Part shown: positions 12,617 through 23,166 of the stretch, one piece after another
Position numbering within the stretch: the stretch's first letter is position 1
How the letters are laid out: the number at the start of each line of letters is the position of its first letter
Assembly: GCF_900090045.1 (NCBI RefSeq)
Contig: NC_041784.1
Coordinates: 1,309,501 to 1,373,500 of the forward strand
DNA: 64,000 bases
Origin: Plasmodium malariae
Lineage: Eukaryota > Apicomplexa > Aconoidasida > Haemosporida > Plasmodiidae
Direction of reading: 5' to 3'
The notes under the pieces: model-generated
The model's database searches: none
What the model saw: only the letters and a program-made list of their open reading frames with translations
What the model was told of the DNA's origin: nothing
Translations under genes and position numbers: made by a program

Positions 12617-13605
12617 ATGCATTTTTTACTTTTTGCCTTTATGTTGGCTCTAATTGAAAGAATGAGCTTGAAAATGTATTATGGTACAAGGAACACTCCC
12701 ATACGGTTTGGAACGTATAACATGCGTAAGTGCGTACCTAAGTACGTACGTGCTTGTATATGCATATATGTATATACATATGTACAATGCGCAGCTGGAT
12801 TAAACGAAAATGAATAGATATATGTACTACTAAATCAAGGATACGTATATAGCTACATATTTCTGTACATTTCTACTATCTGCTAAACATATGAGTTTTA
12901 CCTTTGTAATCCAAAGGAGAGCAATAGCTCTAGATGTTCTTGGATGCTTCTTAATTTTTATAAAACTTTTTTTTATTTTTTATGTTAATGTTATTAACGT
13001 AAAAGCTGAACAGAGGTAATAAAATAAAAGAACTATTGTAACGTGAACGCCGAATAAGTTCCTTATAAAATTGTCATATATATATATGTATATACATACA
13101 TAAATGTAAATAGAAAAAAGGAGGTTATTATAATAATACCCCTGTATTTTAAATTATGCAGTAATGTACTACTAATACTGCTACTACTACTATCATTACT
13201 GCTATTACTACTACTACATCAGCGTAGCTAATTATACGTACTTATGTATAACCGTACATTAAATTTTCACTAACCCTTTACTTAATAAATTACGAGGAAA
13301 CCTCGGGCTCTTTTCGTTACTTGGTGCAAAAATAATAAAGGAGGGAAGAAAAAAAAAAAAAAAAAAAAAAAATGGTAAGAACGGAAGAGACGATATGAGA
13401 TAAATTGGTTTATGAACATGGTAAGGTATTATATACAAAATATGGTAAATGTAATAAGTGAAAAAATTTACTAAAATAAAATATTATCTTTAACTCGTAG
13501 TAGCAAATTGCCCAGTTACATATATTAACATATATACGCATATAAGTGTATATATCGAGCACATACACATATACATTTGCATATCTATATATATGTTCAT
13601 ACATA

Positions 13606-13655
<50 letters not shown>

Positions 13656-13900
13656 CATACATGTGAACAAACATATATTTGTTCATACATGTGCATATAC
13701 ATATATTTGTTCATACATGCGCATATACATATATATGTTCATACATGCGTATAATCAGCTTTGCTGCTGATGGGAAGAACATTTTGCACATGAACGAGTT
13801 TGCGTCGTTCTATTTTTGCAGAGTCTATTTTCAGCGTAATAATTTAATTTTATGTGAACTAATAAAGATGCATAAAACAAATTATAGCACAGTTTTTTAA
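12617..13900 (+). CDS. candidate small membrane protein, three exons
   Basis: Not recognised. Proposed exons are 12617-12725 (donor GTAAGT), 12928-13015 (acceptor GCAATAG, donor GTAATA) and 13759-13900 (acceptor AATCAG, stop TAA). Phases 1 and 2 match across both introns, giving about 112 residues. Exon 1 begins MHFLLFAFMLALIERM, which looks like a signal peptide or signal anchor. Exon 2 carries a strong hydrophobic helix (VLGCFLIFIKLFFIFYV). Exon 3 is mixed (DGKNILHMNEFASFYFCR) and ends NYSTVF. An alternative model starts at the ATG at 12891 and reads straight into the same hydrophobic helix (88 residues). The 743-bp second intron is long for this window and contains TA and TATG satellites; an internal exon may be hidden there. 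Exon 3 is the most protein-like part. Confidence 0.45.
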
Positions 13901-14698
13901 ATAACGGCGCTCTCATTTTAAAAAAGAACTTTAGAAAAAATTAAAATAATAAAAAATAAAAGTACGCAAACTGCTATTTTACCTTAATTTTTTTTTTTTA
14001 TTTTTATTTTGCACCAGAAAAAGGAAAAACGCAGTGCATTTATTAAGTGCTTAAGATAATTTTTACCTGTTTTTCCGATTTTAGCTGTATTTCATTTTTA
14101 CAAAGTATTGCTCTTTTTTTGAAAAGAAGCAAATAAGAGAATGTATTTCATTGTTCATATATACTTATCGTCACACCAGTACGTACTCGTATGCGCATCC
14201 CAATACTCATATTCCTGTCCTAAGAACAAATGACAAACACAGAAGTGCAGCTCACATATGTTTAAACGAAAAAAAAAAAAAAAAAATGTTACAAGTTGAT
14301 TTGCTTTCCTCTAAATGGATAAAAGACACACATGCAATTTTAATATAGATATTTTTTAATTTTATAAAAAAAAAAAATAAAATAAATAAAAATGAATTCG
14401 AACAAAGTCCTTTGCTCCATTTTACACGTTAAAACGAGTTATCACTTTATATATTTTTGTTTTTATTTATTTTTTTTTTTTTTGTCAGCTTTTATATAAA
14501 ACAGTCTAATTTGTTACGCAGAATTTTACTATCACAATTTGCTGTTTTTTATTTCTGCCCTCTTTTTTGTATTTTATTTTTTTTCATTCTATTATACTGC
14601 ATTATACTCTGTTTTTCTTTATTTTATTTTTTTTCCTTCAATTATTTTATTTTTGTGGCTTTCGCCCCGTCACCCGGTTTTACGCCTGTCCTGCAAAT

Positions 14699-15598
14699 AT
14701 GAATGCTCAAATGTTGAAAGAAAACGAAATCAATGATATGATTTTAAATTTAATAGACAAGAAAAAAGAAGTTTTACCTAAGAGAAAAAAAATTAAAAAA
14801 AATGCAAAAAAGGAAAACTTTGATAAAAACCAAATGAAAAGGTTAATCAGAAAAAAAAAAAAAAAAAAAAAAAGTGAAGAAAAAAACAACGAACAAATTG
14901 CAAAATTACAAGGAGTGATATTACATGTTCATATAAATTTTGTTCATTTTACTTTCACATTTCTTCTCCCTTTTTGCTTTTCCCTTTTTTGTCAATTTGG
15001 TACTTTCCCTTTTTCAGTAATGTAGACGCTTTTTTCAAAGAGCAAGAGCAAATATACAAAAGTGAAGAGACGAATACAATGGAATACATAATTAACGAGG
15101 CAAAGGATAAGGAAAAAGAAGTAAGCTGTTTTGTTACTTTGTAAAAAGGTGCACTCAGTTCTTTAAATAAGCATCACTTATATAATTTTTCATCATCTTC
15201 ACATTACATTTTACTATATTGTACTGTATTATATTTCACTATATAATATTCACTATATTATATTTCACTATATAATATTTCACCACATTATATTTCACTA
15301 TATTTTATTTTAATTTTTTTTTTTTTTTTCCCCCTTTCTCTTTACTTCAAACAAGCTAAATGACTATTATACGTATTGCCAAAACTTTAAAAAGGATTAT
15401 AACAACAATTTCAATGATGTTATTAAGCATTCGGAGGTTAGATTCTTTTTATCATTGCTATGATGTGCCTAGTAGCTGAAGTAGATGCTGCTCTTTATCT
15501 TTTTGCTTGTTCCTACCACTTTGCAGGAAATTAAGAAAGAGCTTAAAGACCTGCACATTGAGTATATAGATAACAAAATACTCCTGGGTAAAAAAAAA

Positions 15599-15631
<33 letters not shown>

Positions 15632-16140
15632 AAAATATAAAATAAAAAAAAAAAAAAAAAAATAAAAAAATAAAAAAATAAAAATATAAAAATATAAAAA
15701 TATAAAATAAAAAAAATAAAAAAATAAAAAAATAAATATATAAAATAAAATATAAAATAAAATAAAAAATAAAAAAATAAACTTCTAGTCATACACTCAC
15801 AATATTTTAATTTGTTTATGAGGCAAAAGTGTACATACGCCCAGAAAATGCCATCAATTATTTGCCTTGACCCTCTAAAAGTGTATAAGCGTCCACGTAT
15901 ATACGCATATGTATACACATAAATATAAATATAAATGTATATATGTGTATATGTGTATATATATATGCCACGGGCGTACTCTTTTTTTTCTTAGAGAATA
16001 AAAGGAAAATGGAGTTGGATGGCATGTTCAATTTTTACAAAGAGAAACTACTAGACATTAAAAGGCAGTGGGATAATAAAACCTTTTGCGACGAAAATTT
16101 AAAAAATATAGTTTATGATATATTAAGCGTAATAAATTGA
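14699..16140 (+). CDS. five-exon coiled-coil protein, unknown function
   Basis: Exons are 14699-14914, 15018-15120, 15356-15436, 15527-15587 and 15995-16140, all with GT-AG borders. Exons 2 to 5 join perfectly in phase, but exon 1 ends in phase 0 where exon 2 needs phase 2. The exon sum is 607 nt, one more than a multiple of three, and exon 1 contains a 23-base A run (14851-14873), the likely site of an indel. The product would be about 201 residues. The start MNAQMLKENEINDMIL is followed by a Lys-rich basic segment, then a Glu/Lys-rich helical region through exons 2-4 (FKEQEQIYKSEETNTMEYII; NFKKDYNNNFNDVIKHSEE) and a C-terminus MFNFYKEKLLDIKRQW. It is predicted to be soluble and coiled-coil. 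I cannot name a family; a small kinetochore-like or scaffold subunit is speculation. Confidence 0.72.
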
Positions 16141-17060
16141 GCATTCATAATTTGTGTAAATACCCTTGTTCAAGGGTCTTTGTTTTTATGGACCATTTTT
16201 GACATATTTTCGTGCCCTTCTTTCCTCTCTTGTATAATTTCGTAAAAACTATAAAGCAATTACTTATTTATGTACATGTAAATATTTCTAAAATGCATAC
16301 ATGTGTATACATACAATGGCGCATTTGTTTTGTTCCAAATTTTTTATTTGCACACACCAATTTAAAATATTGATAGATGTGTAATAAATAATTAAGAGAA
16401 AAAAAGAATACAAAATTTCTTAGTCAAATATTCATATATAATTTTTTTTTGTGCTATTTAATAAGGTACTTTAATGAAAGGTACTTTCCTTTACTTTTAC
16501 GAGCCATATTCATATGCAAAACGAAACACAAATTTATCAGCGTTTAATGTGCACATATTAAAAAGGAAATATTCTTCAAAAATGGAACTGTAGAGATGTG
16601 CATACGTGTATAGCTCACTAATTTGGCCATATCCCCAACGTGGTAAATAAACAAACAAATGAATAAATGGTTGAATGAATGAATAAATGGTTGAATGAAT
16701 GAATAAATGGTTGAATGAATGCATAAATGGTTAAATAAATGCATAAATGGTTGAATGAATGCATAAATGGTTGAATGAATGAATAAATGGTTGAATGAAC
16801 GAATAAATGGTTGAATGAACGAATAAATGGTTGCATAAACAAACAAATATATAAACACATATGTTAATACATAAATGAGTGAATAAACGAACAATTATAT
16901 GAACACATACGTAAATACAATAAATAAATGAATAAAAGGGAAATACGTAACCTCCACGCTCTAACAATAGAGGTGATGAAATATGCACATGAGAAGGTCT
17001 ACACAAAAAAAAAAGAATATATACATATATGTATGTGTGTGTGCACGAATTTACACCACA
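16141..17060. other. convergent intergenic region with 20-bp minisatellite
   Basis: It separates the 3' ends of the coiled-coil gene (plus) and the methyltransferase (minus). At 16655-16835 there are about nine copies of a 20-bp unit, aatgaataaatggttgaatg. The long minus-strand ORFs here (NHLFIHSTIYSFIQPF-type) only read this satellite. Confidence 0.8.
16655..16835. repeat. 20-bp tandem repeat
   Basis: About nine copies of aatgaataaatggttgaatg with single-base variants (gcataaatgg, gaacgaataa). Because 20 is not a multiple of 3, each frame reads the same unit in rotation. Confidence 0.9.
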
Positions 17061-18692
17061 TCAATCATCTTCCCCATCATCGTACATTTTTTTCCTGGGC
17101 TTGTTAAACAGCTGAAGAAAAAGAACATATTGCCCATTTGAAACAAATCGTAGTATTAACTTAAATTTTAACTGAGTTTTTTCCATATATTTTTCCTGCG
17201 AAAAAACATACGCATTTAAAATATCTGATTTCATAAGGAGCTTTTCAAATTTTGATATTGTTTTTTTATCTTTATTTAAAATATTTGTAATTAAAATACA
17301 ATTCTCCGTTATATTATTTAATTTAAGAAAATTTATCGAACAAAATTTTACGTTTTTTGACAAAAACATATTATGACTTAAATTTGAGTCAATTTTATGG
17401 TGAAATATTTCATTCATCTCCTTTGTGCTAATAGCATTAAACTTATAGGAAAAATTATTAATTCTCTTAAAATTTTTACCCTCCCCGTTGATTAATTTAT
17501 CGCACTCATAAAATTCACCAGACCTTTCTTCACTTTCACCTGACTTCTCCCCATTTTTACCTGAGCTTCCCGTGTGTGCAACTGACTTTTTCGCATATTC
17601 ACCTGAACGTTCATAATTTTCGCTTGACGAAATGGATACAAAACTACTTGCATTCTCATTAACATCGAGTGGCATAGTTTCGAAAAATCTTTTCAAATTC
17701 TCCTTTGCCTGATTTACTTGATCTATATTTTCATCAATACCTAAGAAATACACATCGTTTAAATGTTCATTTTGGCCGATATATACTTCATTTAACACAT
17801 TATAAAAAATTGAAGGAGAGTGGATGGGAAAGGTTAAAATAGGATAATTAATACTAGGTGAACCTCTCGGAATGGACCACAAAATACTTAGTATTTCGAG
17901 TAACACCGTTCCATCATTACAAAAGGGGTCAATAATATATAATTTTTTTTTTGGATTTATATATTTGAAAATATTTATTTTAAAAATAGCTGATGCAACT
18001 ATGGTACTTTTTAAGGAATGTTGATTTTTATATGCTACAAATATACGCTTGTTCAAATCATTACTTATATTTATATTTATTTTCAATTCATTATATTTAA
18101 ATAATACGTTTATTTTTAATGGTTGTAATTTTGATGGATCTACCTTTTTCTTTTTTAAAAATATATTTTGATCTCCATTTTTTTCTATATATAACTGTTG
18201 TTGTCTTTTAATTACATTCAAAATAATATTTTTTAACATGCACGTATGGTATAAGCGAGATTTTATACTCCTTATATTTATTTGCGGTTCAACAAAAACA
18301 TTGCTAAATGGAATGAACGCACACCAATTTACATTTTTAATATCATTTATAAAATTATTTTCATAAGCACAATAGGAGTTGTGTATTTCCAGTCGAATTT
18401 GTTCAACCGTTCGACTATTTATAAGTAATTTGTACAAATACTGCAAATTAGATTCAATTTCCACATTGTTCTCACTAAAAATGTGAACGTATTTTTCATC
18501 GTAAATCCGTTCTAGCGATAATATGTTATCATATTTGTATGGAACGACACAACAATATTTATACACTTTCTCCTCATTATAATTTAACAAGCTCTTAATA
18601 CCACTGTGAAACCTTTTCCAGTTTTTTATAATTTTTGTGTTCATAAATATTTTATTTAAATTGTACTTCATGAGCATTTTACATTTTGCCAT
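17061..18692 (-). CDS. RlmL/YpsC-like THUMP-type RNA methyltransferase, catalytic motif degenerate
   Basis: Single exon, 543 residues. The architecture matches the bacterial RlmL/YpsC group, which makes N2-methylguanosine in 23S rRNA with S-adenosylmethionine. The N-terminal part (about 45-170) resembles the ferredoxin-like/THUMP segment, including INIRSIKSRLYHTCMLKN at 139-156, the counterpart of the family's VKSKLYS region. The Rossmann part has motif I DPFCNDGTVLLE (255-266) followed by SIPRG, motif II FLGIDENIDQVNQAKENL (316-333) and a C-terminal strand-helix set (SNGQYVLFLQLF). The catalytic NPPY motif IV is expected where this protein has LITNILNKD (468-476), so both prolines and the aromatic are missing. 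An insert rich in SGE (about 345-405) splits the domain. The start MAKCKMLMKYNLNKIF is basic and amphipathic, which would suit mitochondrial or apicoplast import. It is divergent from the Rad9-like gene across about 940 bp. Confidence 0.85.
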   Translation of the reverse strand: MAKCKMLMKYNLNKIFMNTKIIKNWKRFHSGIKSLLNYNEEKVYKYCCVVPYKYDNILSLERIYDEKYVHIFSENNVEIESNLQYLYKLLINSRTVEQIRLEIHNSYCAYENNFINDIKNVNWCAFIPFSNVFVEPQINIRSIKSRLYHTCMLKNIILNVIKRQQQLYIEKNGDQNIFLKKKKVDPSKLQPLKINVLFKYNELKININISNDLNKRIFVAYKNQHSLKSTIVASAIFKINIFKYINPKKKLYIIDPFCNDGTVLLEILSILWSIPRGSPSINYPILTFPIHSPSIFYNVLNEVYIGQNEHLNDVYFLGIDENIDQVNQAKENLKRFFETMPLDVNENASSFVSISSSENYERSGEYAKKSVAHTGSSGKNGEKSGESEERSGEFYECDKLINGEGKNFKRINNFSYKFNAISTKEMNEIFHHKIDSNLSHNMFLSKNVKFCSINFLKLNNITENCILITNILNKDKKTISKFEKLLMKSDILNAYVFSQEKYMEKTQLKFKLILRFVSNGQYVLFLQLFNKPRKKMYDDGEDD

Positions 18693-19635
18693 AATTCTGC
18701 TACGTAATTTCCTTTTTTTTTTTTTTTTTTTCTATAAAAAAAATTATTAACAGTTCATGTAAAACGAATGAAAAAAAAAATAAAATGAATTAAAATACAT
18801 GCATACATATATATATGTATATATATAACATGTTTTTATTTAAGAATATATGGTTCTTTTCACTACATATCAGGACGAATTGGTGCATAAGATATACGCA
18901 CTTTTGCATTATGATATTCAGCTTTGCTTAAATTTTTAGCTGATAATCGAATGTTCGTTTTACCGTTTTTGCACTATTTATAGAGCCAACAATATGTACA
19001 CCGATAATCATAAATAAGGGTACATAAGTGTGTATATGTGCAAGTATATATATGTGTAAGTATGTATATGTTTGTATGTATATACGCAATACGTATATAT
19101 ACGCACGCGAGCATACAGAAGCGTATGTGTATTCGTGTAATTTTTTTTTTTTTTTTTTGAGCTAGCGAAATTTCCAAAAAATAAAGCTTTATTCTACAGA
19201 GACTTTCAATTTGAAAAAAAAAAAAAAAAAAAAAAGGTGAAAAAGGGAAATGAGGTAAAAAAGTAAGAAGAGTAAAAAAGAAAGAAGAGTAAAAAAGTAA
19301 GAAGAGTAAAAAAGAAAGAAGAGTAAAAAAGTAAGAAGAGTAAAAAAGAAAGAAACGTAAAAATCTACACAAATGAAAAAAAAACAGAAAAATGTAAATA
19401 TCTACTGGATTTAATAATTGATGAGGTTGCAGGAAAATAGTTCACATGTTTTACGTAACGATGTTAACATAACTTTGTTCAACTCAAGTGCAAGGGACAT
19501 TTCTGTCTCCATTATGTGTTAAAGAAAAAAAAAAAAATATATTGCTTTGCTTCTTTAAATTCGTACATATAGATATCAATATACAAACGTATATACATAC
19601 ATGTATATATATGGACAAATAATGCCACGTGCGTG
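18693..19635. promoter_or_regulatory. shared upstream region of two divergent genes
   Basis: A 943-bp head-to-head intergenic segment between the methyltransferase (minus) and the Rad9-like gene (plus), so it must contain both promoters. It shows poly(T) and poly(A) tracts and an A-rich repeat (about 19255-19365, unit aagaagagtaaaaaagtaag or aaagaaagaagagtaaaa). No specific factor site can be assigned by eye. Confidence 0.5.
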
Positions 19636-22600
19636 ATGGAAATAATAATAAAAAAGCCATATATAGAAATATTTGAAAAGATATTAAAGCTATTTGCATC
19701 CGTTTGCGAAAATTTGAATTTTCGATTAACGCGAAATAAACTGGAGTTAAGTGCATCCAATAACTTAACTAATGAATTAATTATTCACATAGACAAAAAG
19801 ATTTTTACCGTAACTAGCATCAGTTGTGATATCAAAAATGCAAGTGGTACAGTCAGCTCAAAAGATTTTTACAATTCCATATTTAGCAACAAAATTGTAA
19901 AGCAGTTAAGGTCTAATAGTAATAGTGGCAATACTTTCAGCGGTAGTAGATATTACATGTCCGGTCAGAATAAAAATGATGTAAATAGCACGAATAACTG
20001 TGATGGGTTCAAACATGTTCAGAGTGGAAATAACAGCGGCATCAATAGTGGTAATCGTAAAACCAATAACAATAGTATCTCTAATAACAATAGTATCTCC
20101 AATAACAATAGTATCTCCAACAATAATAGTATCTCCAACAACAATAGTATCTCTAATAACAATAGTATCTCCAACAACAAGTGTAATTTAAATGTTTCTA
20201 AACTAATTATAAAATTTAATAACGAAGAGAACGCAAGTAGTACTCTAGAAATAGCTGTTAAATTTAAAAAGTGTAACACTTATTTTAGTGCTATATTAAA
20301 GGTAAGGTCCTTTAGCAGCTCACTGAAAAATTGTGTATATAAAAATGAATCAATAATACAAATAGAGCCAACACTTTTTCTTCTTAACTTGAAAGATCTA
20401 GCCAATGAAAGAAATATATTTTTAAAAAATACAGATAATTCATTTATTATTTGTGCAATAGAGACTTCTGACTTTAGTTTAAATAAAGAAAAAGTCAAAA
20501 GAGAACAATTTTTTTACAACAATAAAAAAATATGTATTCCTTCGAGTAAGACTAAATATTTTTTTAAAAATAAAAAGTTTGGAGATCATAATATGTCACT
20601 CCCCCTTAATGAGTTAAGAACGATAATTAAATTTTGTTCTGATATGAATTTATTGTGTTTATTTTCAACCAAGAATTTTAAAGAACGCGTTATTATTTAT
20701 TTTGGAAATATTATTACTCATATTTTAGAAAAGAATAAAAAGAAAATTTCGGAAGTTCGGGCGGAGAGAAAAAAAAATAAAAAAAAAAGAGAAGCAAAAA
20801 GAGAAGCAAAAAGGGCGCAAAAAGTAGAGTCAAAAATAGGGGCAAAAAAAGACACAATAAATCAAGGAAAAATGCAGACACAATATCGGACAAATGATAC
20901 ATTTTATCAAAATGGTAACAAGTGTTATAGAGACAATAGCTCAGAACATTCCTCTTATATTCCTTCCGAGGATGAAACCTCCAACTCGTGTGTTTTCTAT
21001 TTATCAGATGACAACAACTCAAGTGACGAATATGATGAAACAAGCTTGGAAGAAATAGATGATAGTGATGTTCTTTTTTTCACTTCTGAATACACAAAAA
21101 AAGACTATTCTTCTAACGAAAATATGAATTACAATAATATTATAACAGGTTATATACATTTTACATCTTACTTTAACATTTCTTGTAATTTTAATGACTA
21201 TGATTGCAGTAAGGAAGAATCTAATCATAATAATTTTGAGGATGAACTTTTCAATGATCATACTAATGTTTTTAGACACAGAGAAAAAAAAAATGGTATA
21301 ACTGGAAGAGGTGATAAAGACTCAAAAAAGGAGCCGCAGCAGGAGGGCGCACATGTATGTAGTACCAGCAATGGTATTAACAGTAGTGGCAGTAGTAGCA
21401 ATGTTTGCAATCGTAACAGTAATGATGAAATGGACCGCTCCAACGACAATTTTAGCAACCACCGAAACGATGGCCTGAGTTATGAGTCAACCAACACACA
21501 CAGTACAGGTAATACTAATTTTAGGAATGATGCAAATAATTTGCAAAAGTGGAAAAGTGTTAACATTGAAAAATGTGTGAAAGGAGAATACATGACCACT
21601 GCATGCAAATCGGGTGCGGTGAATACTAGAAGTAGAAATGGTATAAATGGAAAAAATAGTAATGATATTAAAAATGGTAATAATAATAATGGATCATCAT
21701 TTTTTACAGACTATAGGGAAAACAGTACATCGAAAAATGAAATTAGGGAACTCCTCGAATCATTTTGCAATGGTGAAGAAGTATGGAATGCAGGCAACTT
21801 TGTGAAAAGTGATAATTATGAACAAGTCAGCTACGGAACGAATGGCGAGACAAAAGGAAGAACAGAAAGCGGAACACAAAGAGGAACAGAAAGCGGAACA
21901 CAAAGAGGAACAGAAAGCGGAACACAAAGAAGAACAGAAAGCGGAACAGAAAGCGGAACAGAAAGCGGAACACAAAGAAGAACAGAAAGAGGTACAGAAA
22001 GCAAAACAGAAAGAGGTACAGAAAGCAAAACAGAAAGAGGTACAGAAAGCAAAACAGAAAGAGGTACAGAAAGCAAAACAGAAAGAGGTACAGAAAGCAG
22101 AACAAATGACGGGGAGGAAGAAGATACACGCGAATTTGATAAATTCATCGGAAATAACGAGGTAGAGGATGGGCTTAAGTGCAGATATAACACCAATTTT
22201 AGAAAGTTTAATAGCGAACAGGAAAATGGTAAGAAGAGATACGAAAGTAACAGTGGAGATACTTATGGTGAAGCATATGAAAAGTGTAATGTGGAAAAAA
22301 TGAACGAAGGATTTAATCAGTATGAAGAATTAAATTATGATAATTTTATAAGAGGAAATAAGAACATTTCAGACACATATAAAAATATTGACTTACAAAT
22401 AAAAAAACTTAGTGCTACTTTAGGAAATTTAAAAAAAATAGATACATATAAAAAAAAAGGTACATTGCATAATATGCGGAATAAGGAGGACAGATCTTTT
22501 TTCTCAAATTCAAATGATTTAAAATTGAAAAGGAAAAGAAAAAATGATGCTGACCTTTGTGAAAAAAAAATAAAGAAGAATAAAAAAAGGTCATCAAAGG

Positions 22601-23166
22601 AGATGGTATATAATGATTTTCAGGAAGACAGAAATGTTGATTATGATGATAATAATAATGATGATGATAATAGTGACGATGATAATAGTGACGATGATAA
22701 TAGTGACGATGATAATAGTGACGATGATGATAATGATGATAATAACGATGAGGCTGATAATAATAATAATTATTTTTTTCACACTGATGAAAGTATTAAT
22801 AATGAATGTAACTCCACCGTAAGCGATAGTTATTATTCCTTAAGTGACGACATAGGAGTAGAAAGTAAATCAAACTTGAATAATGAAAATATGACATATA
22901 ACAACTATTTTGATAGTATATATTCAAAATATCATTTGTATAATAATTTAAAGAAGTTGGGAAATAATTTTGATGGAAATAACAATATGCAGTTCTATTC
23001 TTCGGCTAGAGATGAACATAATACTTATGGCAATTTTCGTCCTTTACATTATAGAAAAAGGGAAAATTATAAAAGAACGAGTACTGAATTCGATGATGAT
23101 GTAGTATTGATAAAAAATCAGAAAAAAAAAAAAAAAAATCAGCACAATTATAGGCATAATATGTAA
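19636..23166 (+). CDS. Rad9-like checkpoint clamp subunit with long low-complexity tail
   Basis: Single exon, 1,176 residues from the ATG at 19636 (a GTG just upstream is not used). The N-terminal about 360 residues look like a Rad9 PCNA-type fold: YIEIFEKILKLFASVCENL then FRLTRNKLELSASNN near the start, and SLPLNELRTIIKFCSDMNLL at about 320-340, the counterpart of Rad9's second-domain helix (family knowledge). In eukaryotes Rad9 forms the 9-1-1 clamp with Hus1 and Rad1 and recruits checkpoint kinases through a phosphorylated tail. Here an Asn/Ser repeat (six SNNNSI copies, 20077-20178) is inserted in the first domain, and the remaining roughly 800 residues are disordered, with acidic Ser clusters that could be CK2-like sites, an ESGTQRGT/ESKTERGT array (21856-22105) and DNSDD repeats (22660-22735). 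The end is basic. Rad9 is favoured over Hus1 because of the long tail; the assignment rests on weak similarity. Confidence 0.68.
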   Translation: MEIIIKKPYIEIFEKILKLFASVCENLNFRLTRNKLELSASNNLTNELIIHIDKKIFTVTSISCDIKNASGTVSSKDFYNSIFSNKIVKQLRSNSNSGNTFSGSRYYMSGQNKNDVNSTNNCDGFKHVQSGNNSGINSGNRKTNNNSISNNNSISNNNSISNNNSISNNNSISNNNSISNNKCNLNVSKLIIKFNNEENASSTLEIAVKFKKCNTYFSAILKVRSFSSSLKNCVYKNESIIQIEPTLFLLNLKDLANERNIFLKNTDNSFIICAIETSDFSLNKEKVKREQFFYNNKKICIPSSKTKYFFKNKKFGDHNMSLPLNELRTIIKFCSDMNLLCLFSTKNFKERVIIYFGNIITHILEKNKKKISEVRAERKKNKKKREAKREAKRAQKVESKIGAKKDTINQGKMQTQYRTNDTFYQNGNKCYRDNSSEHSSYIPSEDETSNSCVFYLSDDNNSSDEYDETSLEEIDDSDVLFFTSEYTKKDYSSNENMNYNNIITGYIHFTSYFNISCNFNDYDCSKEESNHNNFEDELFNDHTNVFRHREKKNGITGRGDKDSKKEPQQEGAHVCSTSNGINSSGSSSNVCNRNSNDEMDRSNDNFSNHRNDGLSYESTNTHSTGNTNFRNDANNLQKWKSVNIEKCVKGEYMTTACKSGAVNTRSRNGINGKNSNDIKNGNNNNGSSFFTDYRENSTSKNEIRELLESFCNGEEVWNAGNFVKSDNYEQVSYGTNGETKGRTESGTQRGTESGTQRGTESGTQRRTESGTESGTESGTQRRTERGTESKTERGTESKTERGTESKTERGTESKTERGTESRTNDGEEEDTREFDKFIGNNEVEDGLKCRYNTNFRKFNSEQENGKKRYESNSGDTYGEAYEKCNVEKMNEGFNQYEELNYDNFIRGNKNISDTYKNIDLQIKKLSATLGNLKKIDTYKKKGTLHNMRNKEDRSFFSNSNDLKLKRKRKNDADLCEKKIKKNKKRSSKEMVYNDFQEDRNVDYDDNNNDDDNSDDDNSDDDNSDDDNSDDDDNDDNNDEADNNNNYFFHTDESINNECNSTVSDSYYSLSDDIGVESKSNLNNENMTYNNYFDSIYSKYHLYNNLKKLGNNFDGNNNMQFYSSARDEHNTYGNFRPLHYRKRENYKRTSTEFDDDVVLIKNQKKKKKNQHNYRHNM
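21856..22105 (+). repeat. 24-bp coding repeat in the Rad9-like tail
   Basis: A run of near-identical units, acagaaagcggaacacaaag or acagaaagaggtacagaaag with variants, encoding TESGTQRG then TESKTERG octapeptides. The array is open in all three plus frames, so single-codon slippage leaves the reading frame intact. Confidence 0.93.
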
